Of a stretch of 64,000 nt of DNA, positions 27,646 through 36,608 are shown piece by piece. Position numbers and translations under genes: made by a program. How positions within the stretch are numbered: position 1 is the stretch's first letter; the number at the start of each line of letters is the position of its first letter. The notes beneath the pieces were generated by a model. The model was not told the origin of the DNA. It ran no database searches and saw only the letters and a program-made list of their open reading frames with translations. The DNA comes from JBMYRH01 sp049602155 (GTDB taxonomy: Bacteria; Myxococcota_A; UBA9042; PHBI01; JBMYRH01), in contig JBMYRH010000022.1 in the NCBI GenBank assembly GCA_049602155.1, forward strand, positions 19,920 to 83,919. The letters are read 5' to 3'.

Positions 27646-28983
27646 CTACTCGACGTCGACGGCCTCAAGCGTGACGTGACTGGCCTGCCCTTTCACCACC
27701 CCGATCAAGTTGTAGAGCCTCGTCTTCCCGCTCGGGAGAGGAGGCGAAAGGGAGCCGATGACGAAGCGCTCTGTCGTCCCCAGCGTGGTACCTGAGGCGC
27801 CCGACCATGTGGCGCGGACCTTGAGTTGTTTGAGTGCGGGACCTTGGTTCTCAACTTCGAGCACAGCCTTGTGGAAGTGCTTGCCCTTATCTGCTCCAAA
27901 CTCAAAGGGGCTGCTCCCTGCCCGAAACTCGCGCTGACGTACGACGAGCGCGAAGGCCCCTTGGTTGATCCGCCAGCTGAAGGGCACCACCTTCGAGCTT
28001 GGATAGGTTGCCTTGGGCTGAGTGATGATGTCGTTCACCGTGATCGTGAGCGTGTGAGGCTGTGCTGCGCTCGATGAGGCTTCTTTGTCGAAGACGAGGT
28101 GACTCCACGCGAGCACATCGCCAGGTCGATGGGGCGGGCCATCAGAGCCGAGGACCTTCTTGATGGTTGACGCCAATACAGCTCCATCCTTGGCCACGAG
28201 GTCGAGCTGCAAATCCAGGCGCTCAAGCACCCGCTCAGAGTCATTGACGAGCTCTGCGTGGAGCTTGTAGCTCAGCGAGCCACCCGCGTAGCGTTGAAAG
28301 CGACTCCGAGTCGCTTCGAAGTTGAAGCCGTTGAGCTTCCCGCCCCCGTCGAAGGTGACCTCGACCTCCCCCGATATCTCCCCTGGAGAGGCCGTCACCG
28401 GTGGGTTGGGGCGGGGCGTCACGACCGCAGAGGCAGTCGATTCTTCCGCCTGACTCGGAGGTGGAGGGTTCGGAGTCGGGGCAACCTTGAAGAGCGCAAA
28501 GGAGGCGCCCACTGCGCTCAGCAGGAGAGCGACAGCGACGAAGCGCCCCGCAGGGCGCCGCCAAAGTGGCACACCCCGCTCAAGGCGCTCAAGGAGCGCA
28601 TAGGAGGCATGATCGTCGGGGTGCTCTTCGATCACGCGCAACGCCAGGGTGCGCGCGAGGTCCGCGTCCGACCTATCGCCCGAGCTCTCCCAGCGCCTGA
28701 CCAGCGCGTCGGCCAACCCGCGCCGAGTTGGGACATCAAAGGGCCGCAACGCCGCCGCAGCGCCGAACTCCCTCACAGCGTCGTCATGAAGCGCGTGCTC
28801 TAGGTGAAGTCGACCACGGGTCACGTGGGCCTCGGCGGCGGACTCGGCCGCTTGAATCTCATCATCACTCACGCCGAGCTCGCGCGCGATCGCCTGGAGT
28901 TCGGCCTGGTCGACATCCTCAGCCCGTTCGCTCTGCACCACGTCGAGGTAGCGCTCAATGATTCGCTGGGTCTCGTCTTTCAT
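27646..28983 (-). CDS. membrane protein with TPR-like N-terminal domain
   Basis: A 445-residue protein from an ATG at 28983 with GAGGAGACAC upstream. The N-terminal 135 residues are helical and TPR-like (AVREFGAAAALRPFDVPTRRGLADAL). One transmembrane helix at about 148-166 separates them from a Pro-rich linker and a 240-residue beta-rich domain outside the membrane. In that domain, strands such as LSYKLHAELVNDSERVLERLDL and KAVLEVENQGPALKQLKVRA suggest two Ig-like folds dealing with conserved DUF-type beta sandwiches. The topology is cytoplasmic TPR with a periplasmic C terminus. I do not recognise the family. It is divergent from the dolichol-kinase-like gene. Confidence 0.65.
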   Translation of the reverse strand: MKDETQRIIERYLDVVQSERAEDVDQAELQAIARELGVSDDEIQAAESAAEAHVTRGRLHLEHALHDDAVREFGAAAALRPFDVPTRRGLADALVRRWESSGDRSDADLARTLALRVIEEHPDDHASYALLERLERGVPLWRRPAGRFVAVALLLSAVGASFALFKVAPTPNPPPPSQAEESTASAVVTPRPNPPVTASPGEISGEVEVTFDGGGKLNGFNFEATRSRFQRYAGGSLSYKLHAELVNDSERVLERLDLQLDLVAKDGAVLASTIKKVLGSDGPPHRPGDVLAWSHLVFDKEASSSAAQPHTLTITVNDIITQPKATYPSSKVVPFSWRINQGAFALVVRQREFRAGSSPFEFGADKGKHFHKAVLEVENQGPALKQLKVRATWSGASGTTLGTTERFVIGSLSPPLPSGKTRLYNLIGVVKGQASHVTLEAVDVE

Positions 28984-29270
28984 GTGTCTCCTCAAAGACC
29001 ACAATACAACAGCTGCGTGAGGAGTGGTGAGGGCATTGATGCCCGCGGCGACCTCCGGCCAGGCCCCTTTTCTTCTGGGCGTACCCAGGGATGACAGGCC
29101 CGTCATCATCCACCTGACTCAGCCGAAGAGCGCACGGAGACCGGTGAGACACGACGCGCCCTCATCGGGCCCTCAGTAGTCGGAACCTTGAAGTTCGCAG
29201 CACGCGAGCGTGGCTCCTCCAAAGTCGATTATTCTTGGATGAGCGCACCCCGGCGCTTACGGTCAGGCCC

Positions 29271-30224
29271 ATGCTCGCTCAGAACGCCATCACTTTGCAG
29301 CACCGCCGGCTGGTAGAGGACCTCTACCTGCTCATCCAGACCTTGGATCCAGCGACCTTCAAGGCGGAGATGACCTTTGCGGCCGAGGAGATGATCGCCG
29401 AGCTCAAAGCCGAGCTCGCGGAGCTGCTTGAGAGAGCAGACGCCTCGCCGAGCGTTCAGGAACAACTTCAAGCCCTGAAGCAAGCCTTTGAGGAGCTCAA
29501 GCCGACCCTGAACTTTGAGTCACGCGACGAGTGGCGTGCCGTCTTCAAGCGCCTCCAGGACGCCTACGAGAAGATGGCCGTCCAACTGCGGAGTCAGGAC
29601 GTCGACCTTCCGGTCCTGCGGCAGACCAACTACAAGCGCAGCCTCGTACATGCGCTCAACGGCGTCTGGACGCTCATCATTGTACAGCACGGCTTTGGGA
29701 TCGTGGGCAACGCGATCTTCGTGACCATCATGCTCTCCATGGCTGTCACCATGGAGGTCGGCCGCAAAGTCAGCACGCGCTGGAACGACACCCTGATGAG
29801 GGTGTTTGACCCCATTGCTCACCCTCACGAAGTGTACAAGATCAACTCAGCAACCTGGTACCTCTTCTCCCTGCTGATCCTGGCCTACACCATGGCCCCA
29901 GTGGCACAGGCGCTAGGCGTGGTGGTGCTCGGGCTGGCCGATCCGGCCGCGGGCTTCGCAGGGCGGCGCTTTGGCCGTCGAAAGCTGATTGGCAATAAGT
30001 CCTTCGTCGGCACAGGCGCCTTTATCGCGACTGGGTTCGCCGTCTCGATGCTCGTGTTGGGCCACTACTACGCCGAGTACAGCCTCAACATGATGCTGCT
30101 CTTGTCCGGTGTCGCGGCGCTCTCCGGCGCCTTGGGTGAACTCTTCACCCTGAAGACCGACGACAACTTCACCATCCCGATCGCCGTGGCAGTCTCCGTC
30201 AGCGCGCTACTCGCCAGCGTCTAA
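29271..30224 (+). CDS. dolichol/phytol kinase-like membrane protein
   Basis: A 317-residue protein from an ATG at 29271 (a TTG 36 bases earlier is possible; neither has a strong ribosome binding site). The first 115 residues are a charged helical/coiled-coil region, unusual for the family. The membrane part shows the SEC59/VTE5 signatures: YKRSLVHALNG (about 121-131, the Arg-x-x-His motif), ADPAAGFAGRRFG (about 223-235) and NKSFVGTGAF (about 242-251). Family members use CTP to phosphorylate polyprenols, phytol or diacylglycerol-like lipids, or act in isoprenoid lipid salvage. The substrate here is open. The gene is followed within 10 bases by a hairpin. Confidence 0.7.
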   Translation: MLAQNAITLQHRRLVEDLYLLIQTLDPATFKAEMTFAAEEMIAELKAELAELLERADASPSVQEQLQALKQAFEELKPTLNFESRDEWRAVFKRLQDAYEKMAVQLRSQDVDLPVLRQTNYKRSLVHALNGVWTLIIVQHGFGIVGNAIFVTIMLSMAVTMEVGRKVSTRWNDTLMRVFDPIAHPHEVYKINSATWYLFSLLILAYTMAPVAQALGVVVLGLADPAAGFAGRRFGRRKLIGNKSFVGTGAFIATGFAVSMLVLGHYYAEYSLNMMLLLSGVAALSGALGELFTLKTDDNFTIPIAVAVSVSALLASV

Positions 30225-30233
30225 AGCATGCAA

Positions 30234-30259
30234 CCTCACCTTCGAGCACCGAGGTGAGG
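30234..30259 (+). terminator. hairpin after dolichol-kinase-like gene
   Basis: CCTCACCT/AGGTGAGG, an 8-bp perfect stem with a 10-base loop, nine bases after the stop codon. No T-tract. Confidence 0.5.
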
Positions 30260-30353
30260 CCAGCCCAAGACACGCGGCCCAACAAGGCTCACGGCGATGC
30301 TCGGAGGCGTCTCCAGATCCTTGCTGGCCGCTACACCCAGCCCAGGGTCCGGA

Positions 30354-30377
30354 CCTCAGGGCCCGGAGACCCTGAGG
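30354..30377 (-). terminator. hairpin after small Cys-rich gene
   Basis: CCTCAGGG/CCCTGAGG, an 8-bp perfect stem with an 8-base loop, 34 bases beyond the stop codon of the convergent minus-strand gene. Confidence 0.5.
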
Positions 30378-30410
30378 CGAGACCGACTGAGGTGCACCCT
30401 TGCACAGGAC

Positions 30411-30767
30411 CTAGTTGAAGCAGGTCTTCTTTGAGCTGCTGCACTTGCTCGTGGAGCCCGTGATCTTGCAACCCTTCTTCGTGCAATCGCTGCGCTCGCC
30501 GTAGCAGTGCATGTCACCACCACCACAACTGCCCTTGCTGTCTCCGCTGCACTTCCAGCAGCGAACTTCTTGCGCACCGTTGTCGATCTCCGTCGCGGTG
30601 TGGGCATTCTCTACAGACCCTTCGTCGGGGGCGGCTACGGCCGTTGCCTCAGCGTCGGCGACCACCTGCGCTTGGGGCTCCGCCACCGCGTCGGGTGACG
30701 CTGCATACGCAGCAGCGACAAAGGCAAAGGACGCGAAGAGGACCATCATCGTGTTCTTGAGCTTCAT
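30411..30767 (-). CDS. small secreted Cys-rich protein
   Basis: A 118-residue protein with a strong ribosome binding site (GGAGGTTATGATAA before the ATG at 30767). The signal peptide is MKLKNTMMVLFASFAFVAAAYA with cleavage near residue 22. An Ala/Val/Asp-rich pro-segment of about 45 residues is followed by a compact 50-residue domain with eight cysteines: CWKC, CGGGDMHC, CTKKGC, C and C. It is very rich in Lys, Ser and Gly. The layout of signal, acidic pro-region and basic disulfide-rich domain is that of a secreted peptide, perhaps antimicrobial or adhesive. I recognise no family. It has its own promoter region and terminator-like hairpin. Confidence 0.7.
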   Translation of the reverse strand: MKLKNTMMVLFASFAFVAAAYAASPDAVAEPQAQVVADAEATAVAAPDEGSVENAHTATEIDNGAQEVRCWKCSGDSKGSCGGGDMHCYGERSDCTKKGCKITGSTSKCSSSKKTCFN

Positions 30768-31149
30768 TTATCATAACCTCCAGAGGGCAGTTGCCCGATT
30801 GTAAGTAAAGAGAAGAGTACGCCCTGCCACCGAGTCACGCAATGCCACCAGATGCACGCTTGATTGCCCCCCAACCCGGGGGGTACGCATACGGTCGGGG
30901 GCCTGGAGCAGAACGTCACGGACTGAGACAAACCAGCTCTGACATGACGCCGATGAGCCAAGGCGCGGACTTCAAGAGCCTGTAACGCCCCTGGACCGGG
31001 CTCTTGAGTCTTAAACTCGGCGATGCCGTCAAGATATCCCCATGCCATGTATCGCCTGAGGTATGCTCGGTGTTTGAGACACTGTAGATGCCTCGCGTAC
31101 GACACCATCGGCCTCTCCCGCCCCCCCCGCTCAGCGATTGGTCACCCTC
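30768..31149. other. divergent intergenic region, 382 bases
   Basis: Promoter space for the Cys-rich protein (left) and the lipoprotein (right). It holds a CCCCCC-AACCC-GGGGGG hairpin at 30867-30883 and a longer inverted repeat at 30968-31010. No gene is supported. Confidence 0.45.
30968..31010. promoter_or_regulatory. long inverted repeat in divergent region
   Basis: TCAAGAGCC (30972-30980) pairs perfectly with GGCTCTTGA (30999-31007). Three more pairs (GAC/GTC) extend the stem across one bulged T, for 12 bp in total. It is about 140 bases before the lipoprotein start. It could be a structured leader RNA or an operator. Confidence 0.35.
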
Positions 31150-31632
31150 ATGAAAAGCTACCGGTTGCTCCTGATCCTCTTCATCCTCCCCTTGCTGACC
31201 GGCTGCGAAAAGAAGGAGCCACTGTCCGCCATGGAGCAAGCACGGAGCCGTCCTGGGACGTATATCGAGAACACGCGCAGGCTACCGGATGGGACCTGCG
31301 AGCAGACCCCTGGCTATGAATGCGTTGCGGGCAAGCCCTGCGATGTCCCCAAGACCAAGACAGTCGTGTGTCCCTACACGCGGTTTAGATACGCTCGAAC
31401 TCCCAAGGGGCGATGCATCCTTGAGCCCCTTATGCGGTGCAAGTCGGGCACAGGGTGTTCGGTCTCCCCAGAACCCAAACCCTGCCCACCCGCGCTGACG
31501 GACACAGGCTTCATCCTACGCAACGGTGAGGTGTGTGAGCTCACCTTGGTCAAAGATGGACAGCGGACAACCGGACCAACGCCCTGCCCTGAGGACCTCC
31601 CAATGCCTATTGGCTCTCCCCCCGTGGAGTAG
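31150..31632 (+). CDS. Cys-containing small lipoprotein
   Basis: A 160-residue lipoprotein. I chose the ATG at 31150 (a TTG 12 bases earlier is in frame). The signal ends PLLTGC (Cys19). The mature protein has ten further cysteines spaced in pairs (CEQTPGYEC, CDVPKTKTVVC, CILEPLMRC, CSVSPEPKPC) that look like four short repeats, with a Pro-rich tail. It is probably a disulfide-stabilised periplasmic or surface protein. I recognise no known domain. Confidence 0.65.
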   Translation: MKSYRLLLILFILPLLTGCEKKEPLSAMEQARSRPGTYIENTRRLPDGTCEQTPGYECVAGKPCDVPKTKTVVCPYTRFRYARTPKGRCILEPLMRCKSGTGCSVSPEPKPCPPALTDTGFILRNGEVCELTLVKDGQRTTGPTPCPEDLPMPIGSPPVE

Positions 31633-31947
31633 GTCTCCTCTTGGCCGGACGCTCCGGGTCGGGCAGTCCGGCGAGCTTCGTCGGCTTCATCCGCCCCGTC
31701 AGCGTTCGCTGGCGTCGAAGTGGTCGGTGATGTCGCAAGCGAGCGGCGTCGTCGGGCTCAGGGGGACATCAATGTCGCCGCCTTCGAACTCTGCCTCGGC
31801 GGTCAGATGGTCTCTGCAGCTGCCGAAACCCTCGTGACAATGCTAAGGTCGGCTCGCGCGCGGCAGCGGCTCGTTGCGCGGCGCTCTGACCTCGCGAGGG
31901 CGGGCCAGTGTCGCGTCTCCCTGTACGGCCCCTCTTTTGAGCACATC
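31633..31947. other. intergenic, 315 bases
   Basis: Nothing recognisable. The long open frame extending upstream of 31948 here lacks a signal peptide and a ribosome binding site, and is taken as untranslated leader. Confidence 0.4.
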
Positions 31948-34900
31948 ATGGCCCCAAACGCTCCCCTGCTTCGGCGACACAGGACGGCCCTCTTCGCCCT
32001 CTTCGCCCTCGCCATGACCACTGGCTGCAGTGACGCAATGACTGAAGGCGACGGTGCGAACCTCGACGCAATGACCGCGCAGGACGCCGTAGCCACCAGC
32101 GACACCCCTACGGCAAGCGACGCGTCGGGATACGACTACGACGACGACGCACCAGAGGTGAACGACACCGGAAGAGCAGGAGACAGCCAGACACCGCTTG
32201 AGGACGCACTCCCAGACACCGAGGACACCGAGGACACCGAGGACACCGAGGAGCCTGACCTTCCCTGTGTCCCCTCCTGCAATGGAGCGCAGTGCGGTCC
32301 CGACGGCTGCGGTGGTCTCTGCGGTCAATGTGCACCAAGTGAGGTCTGCGCAGCGGGCGACTGCGAGTCCGCCTGCGTCCCTGCCGAGGTCTGCGGCGCG
32401 GTCGGGGCAACGGTGTGCACCGAGGACGGGGGCGCCGTCCTCATCTGCGTCCAACTCACCCCGGGGTGTCTCGGGTTTACAGAGCCAGCTGCGTGCCCAG
32501 CGGGCTCGGTGTGTCAAGGCGGCCTCTGCGGCCCCCCCTGCACGCCTGATTGCGCAGGCAAGGGCTGCGGCGACGACGGCTGCGGCGGTCAATGCGGCCC
32601 GGCGTGTGACGACCTCAACCCCTGCACCGACGATGTCTGTGAGCCCGCCGGAAGCTGTGTCTTTACTCCGAACACAGCGCCCTGTGATGACGGCGACCTG
32701 TGCACCGAGGGAGATCTCTGCCAGATGGGGACATGCACCCCCGGCCCCAGCGTCAACTGTGACGACGACAACCCATGCACCACCGAGAGCTGCGTCAGCG
32801 GAGAGGGCTGTGTCACTGTCGCCCTGAGCGACGGGACAAACTGCGTATCCGGTGACCTCTGTGTCACCAATGAGACCTGCGTAAGTGCGAACTGCCAGGG
32901 CGGCGTACCCATCTCGTGCGAAGACGACGATCCATGCACCGACGCCGGGTGCGCTCCAGAGAGCGGCTGCGTCTACCCACCTCTGTTCGAGGGGTGTGAG
33001 CCCGTCGAGGTGAGCTGTGATGATGGGCTCGACAACGACCAAGACGCTGACGTCGACTGCGCGGACAGTGACTGCCTCGCCGCCTGCTGCGCAGACGGGG
33101 TTCAGAGCGGCGAGGAGACCGGCGTGGACTGCGGCGGCGTGTGCCTGGCCTGCCCTGGTGATCCCTGCTCAGAGAGCGCCGAGTGCGCCTCAGGTTGGTG
33201 CGGTGAAGAGGGCGCCTGCGCCACCCCTAAGAGCTACTATTGGGTCGGCGGCTCAGGGCTCTGGACCGACTACGAGAACCACTGGGCCACGACCTCCGGC
33301 GGTGATGTCTTTCACACCTCGGTCCCCACCTTCGTCGACGACGTCTTCTTTGACGAAGCCTCCTTCCCTGAGCCCGGCGCGACGGTGACCCTCGACATGC
33401 TCATCGCCACCTGCCGCCACATGGACTGGACCGGGGCGATGGGCTCACCGACCGTGGTCGGTGACGCAGGGAAAGCGCTCATCATCACTGGCGACTTCTC
33501 GCTCACCGAGTCCATGCAGTGGTCCTCTCAAGGCGACCTCCACTTCGAGGGCCCCGGCGGCGCAACCATCGACACTCAAGGCGTCTCGCTCGGCGCAGAC
33601 AACGTCTACATCGACAACGCGGACGGCCAGTGGACGCTTGAGAGCCCGTTCGTCGGCCCCAACCTCTACCTCCACGTCATCCAAGGCACCTTCGACACCG
33701 GCGGACAAGAGCTGACCATCCGCCGCTTCATCTCCGATAACGGGAACTCCCGCACCATCCGCCTGCACGACTCGACCATCCACCTCTGGCAGTTCTGGTT
33801 CATGTCCAACAACCAAGGTCTGAGCTTTGATGCGGGCTCCTCGACCATCCTCTGGTCGGCCTCAAACACCCTGCGCTTTGAAGGGGGCGAGGCGGCCTTT
33901 CATGTCCTGGAGGTCGACGTCTCGGCGGGAGAGGCCGAGCTTCGTGGGGACATGACCTTCACGCAAGTCACCAAGACCGGCCCGGGGGCCCTCGAGGTGA
34001 CCGACGCCCTGAGCGTGACCGAGGGGGTCGATGTGCAGGCGGGCACCCTGACGCTGAGCGGACCCACGACCCTCGCCTCGCTGACCCTCGCGCCAGGCAC
34101 CTTCTGGAACCTCGGCTCCGGGAAGACCCAGACTTTGGGGACGCTTGTAGCCGTGGGCGACTGCACCCAGTACGTCACGATCCACGCGACGAGCCCAGGC
34201 TCCCCAGCGACCTTGAGCATCGCCACAGGGCAGGTCGGCGTCGTCTACGGCGCCATTCGAGACATCACCGCGGTCGGCGGCGCGGAATTTTTCGCCATCA
34301 AGACGTATGACGAGGGCGGCAACACGGGCTGGACCATCGAAGAGCCTGAGCCGCAGTCCTATTATTGGATCGGCGGCAGCGGCAACTGGAGTGATCCCAA
34401 CCACTGGTCGACCGAGAGCGGCGGCGAGCCCGCCGAGTGCTTCCGCGGCAGCTCCGATAACGTCTACTTCGACGAGAACTCATTTAGCGAGGGGAGCAGC
34501 ACCGTCACCCTCGACGTCCCAGAGACGACCTGCCACCACATGGACTGGACCGGCGCGAGCTTCTCCCCGACGCTGATCGGGTTAGGCGACAATCACCTGA
34601 CTGTGACCGGCAACCTCACGCTGGTCGAGGGGCTCAGCTGGAGCGCCCAAGGAGACTTGTGGTTGCGCGGTCCCGGGGACAAGACCATCACGACACACGG
34701 TGTCGACATCGGCGCCGGGGACATCCATGTCGATGGCGCAGACGGCTCATGGACCCTCGGGGATCCTTTCCACACATCAAACGGCTACCTCTTCATCGAT
34801 CGAGGGAGCTTTGACACCGCCGGCTACGAGATGACCATCCGACGCTTCATCTCCGACAACGCGAACCTCCGAAGCGTCTCGCTCCAGGGCTCAACCATCA

Positions 34901-36591
34901 ACCTTTGGCAGTTCTGGTTCATGACCGACACCACCAACCTGACCTTCGACGCTGGCACCTCGACGATCCTCTGGTCCGCGTCCAACACGCTCCGCTTTGA
35001 GGGCGGCGATGCCACCTTTTACGACCTTGAGGTCTCCGTCTCGGGCGGGGAGGCGGACCTGCGCGACCCCTCGAGCTTTCGGCGCATCAGCAAAAGCGGC
35101 ATCGGTCGATTGGCCGTCGAGGACGAGCTCACCGTCCAGGACACCTTGAGCGTCCAGCAGGGCACCTTGGCCCTCGTGGCGGCGACGACCATCGGCACCT
35201 TGGACCTCGCACCTGGCGTGGCCCTCGAGGCCCAAAGCGGCACAACCCAGACCCTGGGGGCCCTTATCGCCGAGGGCACCTGCGGACAGACCATCGGCAT
35301 CGAGAGTAGTCAGCCCGGGCAGCCCGCCACCTTGAGCGTGGCGTCTGGCGCCGTCGCGCTTAGCCACTGTGTCATCGCTGACATCAGCGCGATAGGAGAC
35401 GCGACGTTCACCATCAGCGAGGCCCTCGACATCGGGGGCAACAGCGGCTGGGACATCACCGAGGCGAACGCGCAGGACTACTACTGGGTCGGGGGGTCCG
35501 GCAGCTGGAGCCAACCTGGGGTCTGGGCCCTTGAGAGCGGCGGCGAGCCCACAGACTGCGCGCCCAGTCGACGAGACTCGGCCATCTTCGACGCCGCCTC
35601 CTTCGATGCCACAGGCGCGGTGGTCACCCTCGACCTTCCTCACGCCGAGTGCCACGACATGCGGTGGACAGGCGTCTCCCATCAGCCCAGCGTTCAGGGC
35701 GGCGGGGACAATCAGCTGACGGTCTATGGCGACCTGATCCTCGACCCCTCGATGAGCTGGGGAGCCACGGGGGACATCACCCTCAGCGGGCCTGGTGACA
35801 AGAGCATCGACGGCCAAGGCGTCAACCTCGGGACCTACGCGCTCCGCCTCGACGACGCCGAGGCGACCTGGACCTTGGCGAGCCCCCTGACGGTCACCAA
35901 TGGTTACCTCTTCGTCGAGCGCGGGGGCTTTGATACCTCAAGTGAGCCAGTCTCCATTCGACGGTTCATCTCGGATAACACCTTCCCTCGCTCGGTCGAC
36001 CTCGGCGCCTCAACCATTCAGCTTGGCCAGTTCTGGTTCATGGACGAGACGACCAACCTGACCTTTGAGGCCGGCACCTCGACCATCCTCTGGTCAGCAT
36101 CCAACACGCTCCGCTTTGAAGGCGGCGACGAGAGCTTTCACGCGCTAGAGGTCACGGCGAGCTCGGGGACAGTAAAGATCAACGGCCAGACCTCCTTTGA
36201 CTCGATCCTTAAGCAGGGCGACGGGGAGCTCACCGTGAGCGACGGCATCACGGTCACGGAGACCTTTACCTTGCTCGAGGGGACGCTCACGCTCCTGGGC
36301 GAGAGCAGCCTCGGGGCGCTGGAACTTCAATCAGGCATCATCCTGCGCCTCGCGGGCGGCGTCACGCAGACCCTCGGCGCGCTCACCGGCGCGTTCACTG
36401 GCGTCACGACGATTATTGAGAGCGCGAACCCGGGTACGCAGGCGAACCTCCAGCTGAACTCAAGCACCGGTGTCTGCCTCTCCCACGCCCAACTCACCGA
36501 CATCGCGGTCGCGGGCGGCTCGGGTTGGTTCGCCTCGGAGAGCATCGACGGCGGCAACAACACCGGTCTCACCTTCGGCCCATGCCCCTGA
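31948..36591 (+). CDS. giant lipoprotein: CDDG repeats plus three tandem 370-aa modules
   Basis: A 1547-residue lipoprotein. The ATG at 31948 gives a signal ending AMTTGC (Cys27), and the frame upstream has no signal-like start. The acidic tether includes EDT tandem units (9-base repeat, 32221-32247). A Cys-rich part (about 95-425) follows, with NGAQCGPDGCGG and several CDDGDLCTEGDLC modules. Three homologous modules come next, starting at YYWVGGSGLW, YYWIGGSGNW and YYWVGGSGSW, about 375, 373 and 370 residues long. Each contains the same landmarks in order: CHHMDWTG, a G-D-L beta region, TIRRFISDN, LWQFWFM, STILWSASNTLRFEGG and a closing ITEV-like end. They look like stacked beta-solenoid adhesin modules. 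A hairpin abuts the stop codon. Confidence 0.85.
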   Translation: MAPNAPLLRRHRTALFALFALAMTTGCSDAMTEGDGANLDAMTAQDAVATSDTPTASDASGYDYDDDAPEVNDTGRAGDSQTPLEDALPDTEDTEDTEDTEEPDLPCVPSCNGAQCGPDGCGGLCGQCAPSEVCAAGDCESACVPAEVCGAVGATVCTEDGGAVLICVQLTPGCLGFTEPAACPAGSVCQGGLCGPPCTPDCAGKGCGDDGCGGQCGPACDDLNPCTDDVCEPAGSCVFTPNTAPCDDGDLCTEGDLCQMGTCTPGPSVNCDDDNPCTTESCVSGEGCVTVALSDGTNCVSGDLCVTNETCVSANCQGGVPISCEDDDPCTDAGCAPESGCVYPPLFEGCEPVEVSCDDGLDNDQDADVDCADSDCLAACCADGVQSGEETGVDCGGVCLACPGDPCSESAECASGWCGEEGACATPKSYYWVGGSGLWTDYENHWATTSGGDVFHTSVPTFVDDVFFDEASFPEPGATVTLDMLIATCRHMDWTGAMGSPTVVGDAGKALIITGDFSLTESMQWSSQGDLHFEGPGGATIDTQGVSLGADNVYIDNADGQWTLESPFVGPNLYLHVIQGTFDTGGQELTIRRFISDNGNSRTIRLHDSTIHLWQFWFMSNNQGLSFDAGSSTILWSASNTLRFEGGEAAFHVLEVDVSAGEAELRGDMTFTQVTKTGPGALEVTDALSVTEGVDVQAGTLTLSGPTTLASLTLAPGTFWNLGSGKTQTLGTLVAVGDCTQYVTIHATSPGSPATLSIATGQVGVVYGAIRDITAVGGAEFFAIKTYDEGGNTGWTIEEPEPQSYYWIGGSGNWSDPNHWSTESGGEPAECFRGSSDNVYFDENSFSEGSSTVTLDVPETTCHHMDWTGASFSPTLIGLGDNHLTVTGNLTLVEGLSWSAQGDLWLRGPGDKTITTHGVDIGAGDIHVDGADGSWTLGDPFHTSNGYLFIDRGSFDTAGYEMTIRRFISDNANLRSVSLQGSTINLWQFWFMTDTTNLTFDAGTSTILWSASNTLRFEGGDATFYDLEVSVSGGEADLRDPSSFRRISKSGIGRLAVEDELTVQDTLSVQQGTLALVAATTIGTLDLAPGVALEAQSGTTQTLGALIAEGTCGQTIGIESSQPGQPATLSVASGAVALSHCVIADISAIGDATFTISEALDIGGNSGWDITEANAQDYYWVGGSGSWSQPGVWALESGGEPTDCAPSRRDSAIFDAASFDATGAVVTLDLPHAECHDMRWTGVSHQPSVQGGGDNQLTVYGDLILDPSMSWGATGDITLSGPGDKSIDGQGVNLGTYALRLDDAEATWTLASPLTVTNGYLFVERGGFDTSSEPVSIRRFISDNTFPRSVDLGASTIQLGQFWFMDETTNLTFEAGTSTILWSASNTLRFEGGDESFHALEVTASSGTVKINGQTSFDSILKQGDGELTVSDGITVTETFTLLEGTLTLLGESSLGALELQSGIILRLAGGVTQTLGALTGAFTGVTTIIESANPGTQANLQLNSSTGVCLSHAQLTDIAVAGGSGWFASESIDGGNNTGLTFGPCP
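33235..36588 (+). repeat. three tandem protein modules (period about 1.12 kb)
   Basis: Module starts lie at 33235, 34360 and 35479 (TAC/TAT codons of the YYW motif), giving periods of 1125 and 1119 bases and a last unit of 1110. The encoded landmarks are collinear in all three copies, while the DNA has diverged at most third positions. Confidence 0.85.
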
Positions 36592-36608
36592 GCGCTACGA
36601 GTTAGCGC
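36592..36608 (+). terminator. stop-proximal hairpin
   Basis: GCGCTA-CGAGT-TAGCGC, a perfect 6-bp stem starting immediately after the TGA of the giant lipoprotein. No T-tract. Confidence 0.5.

Noticed and set aside
31720..31947. Upstream extension of the giant lipoprotein frame
   Set aside because: The extension would bury the lipoprotein signal peptide 76 residues inside the protein; the ATG at 31948 gives a normal signal and lipobox.
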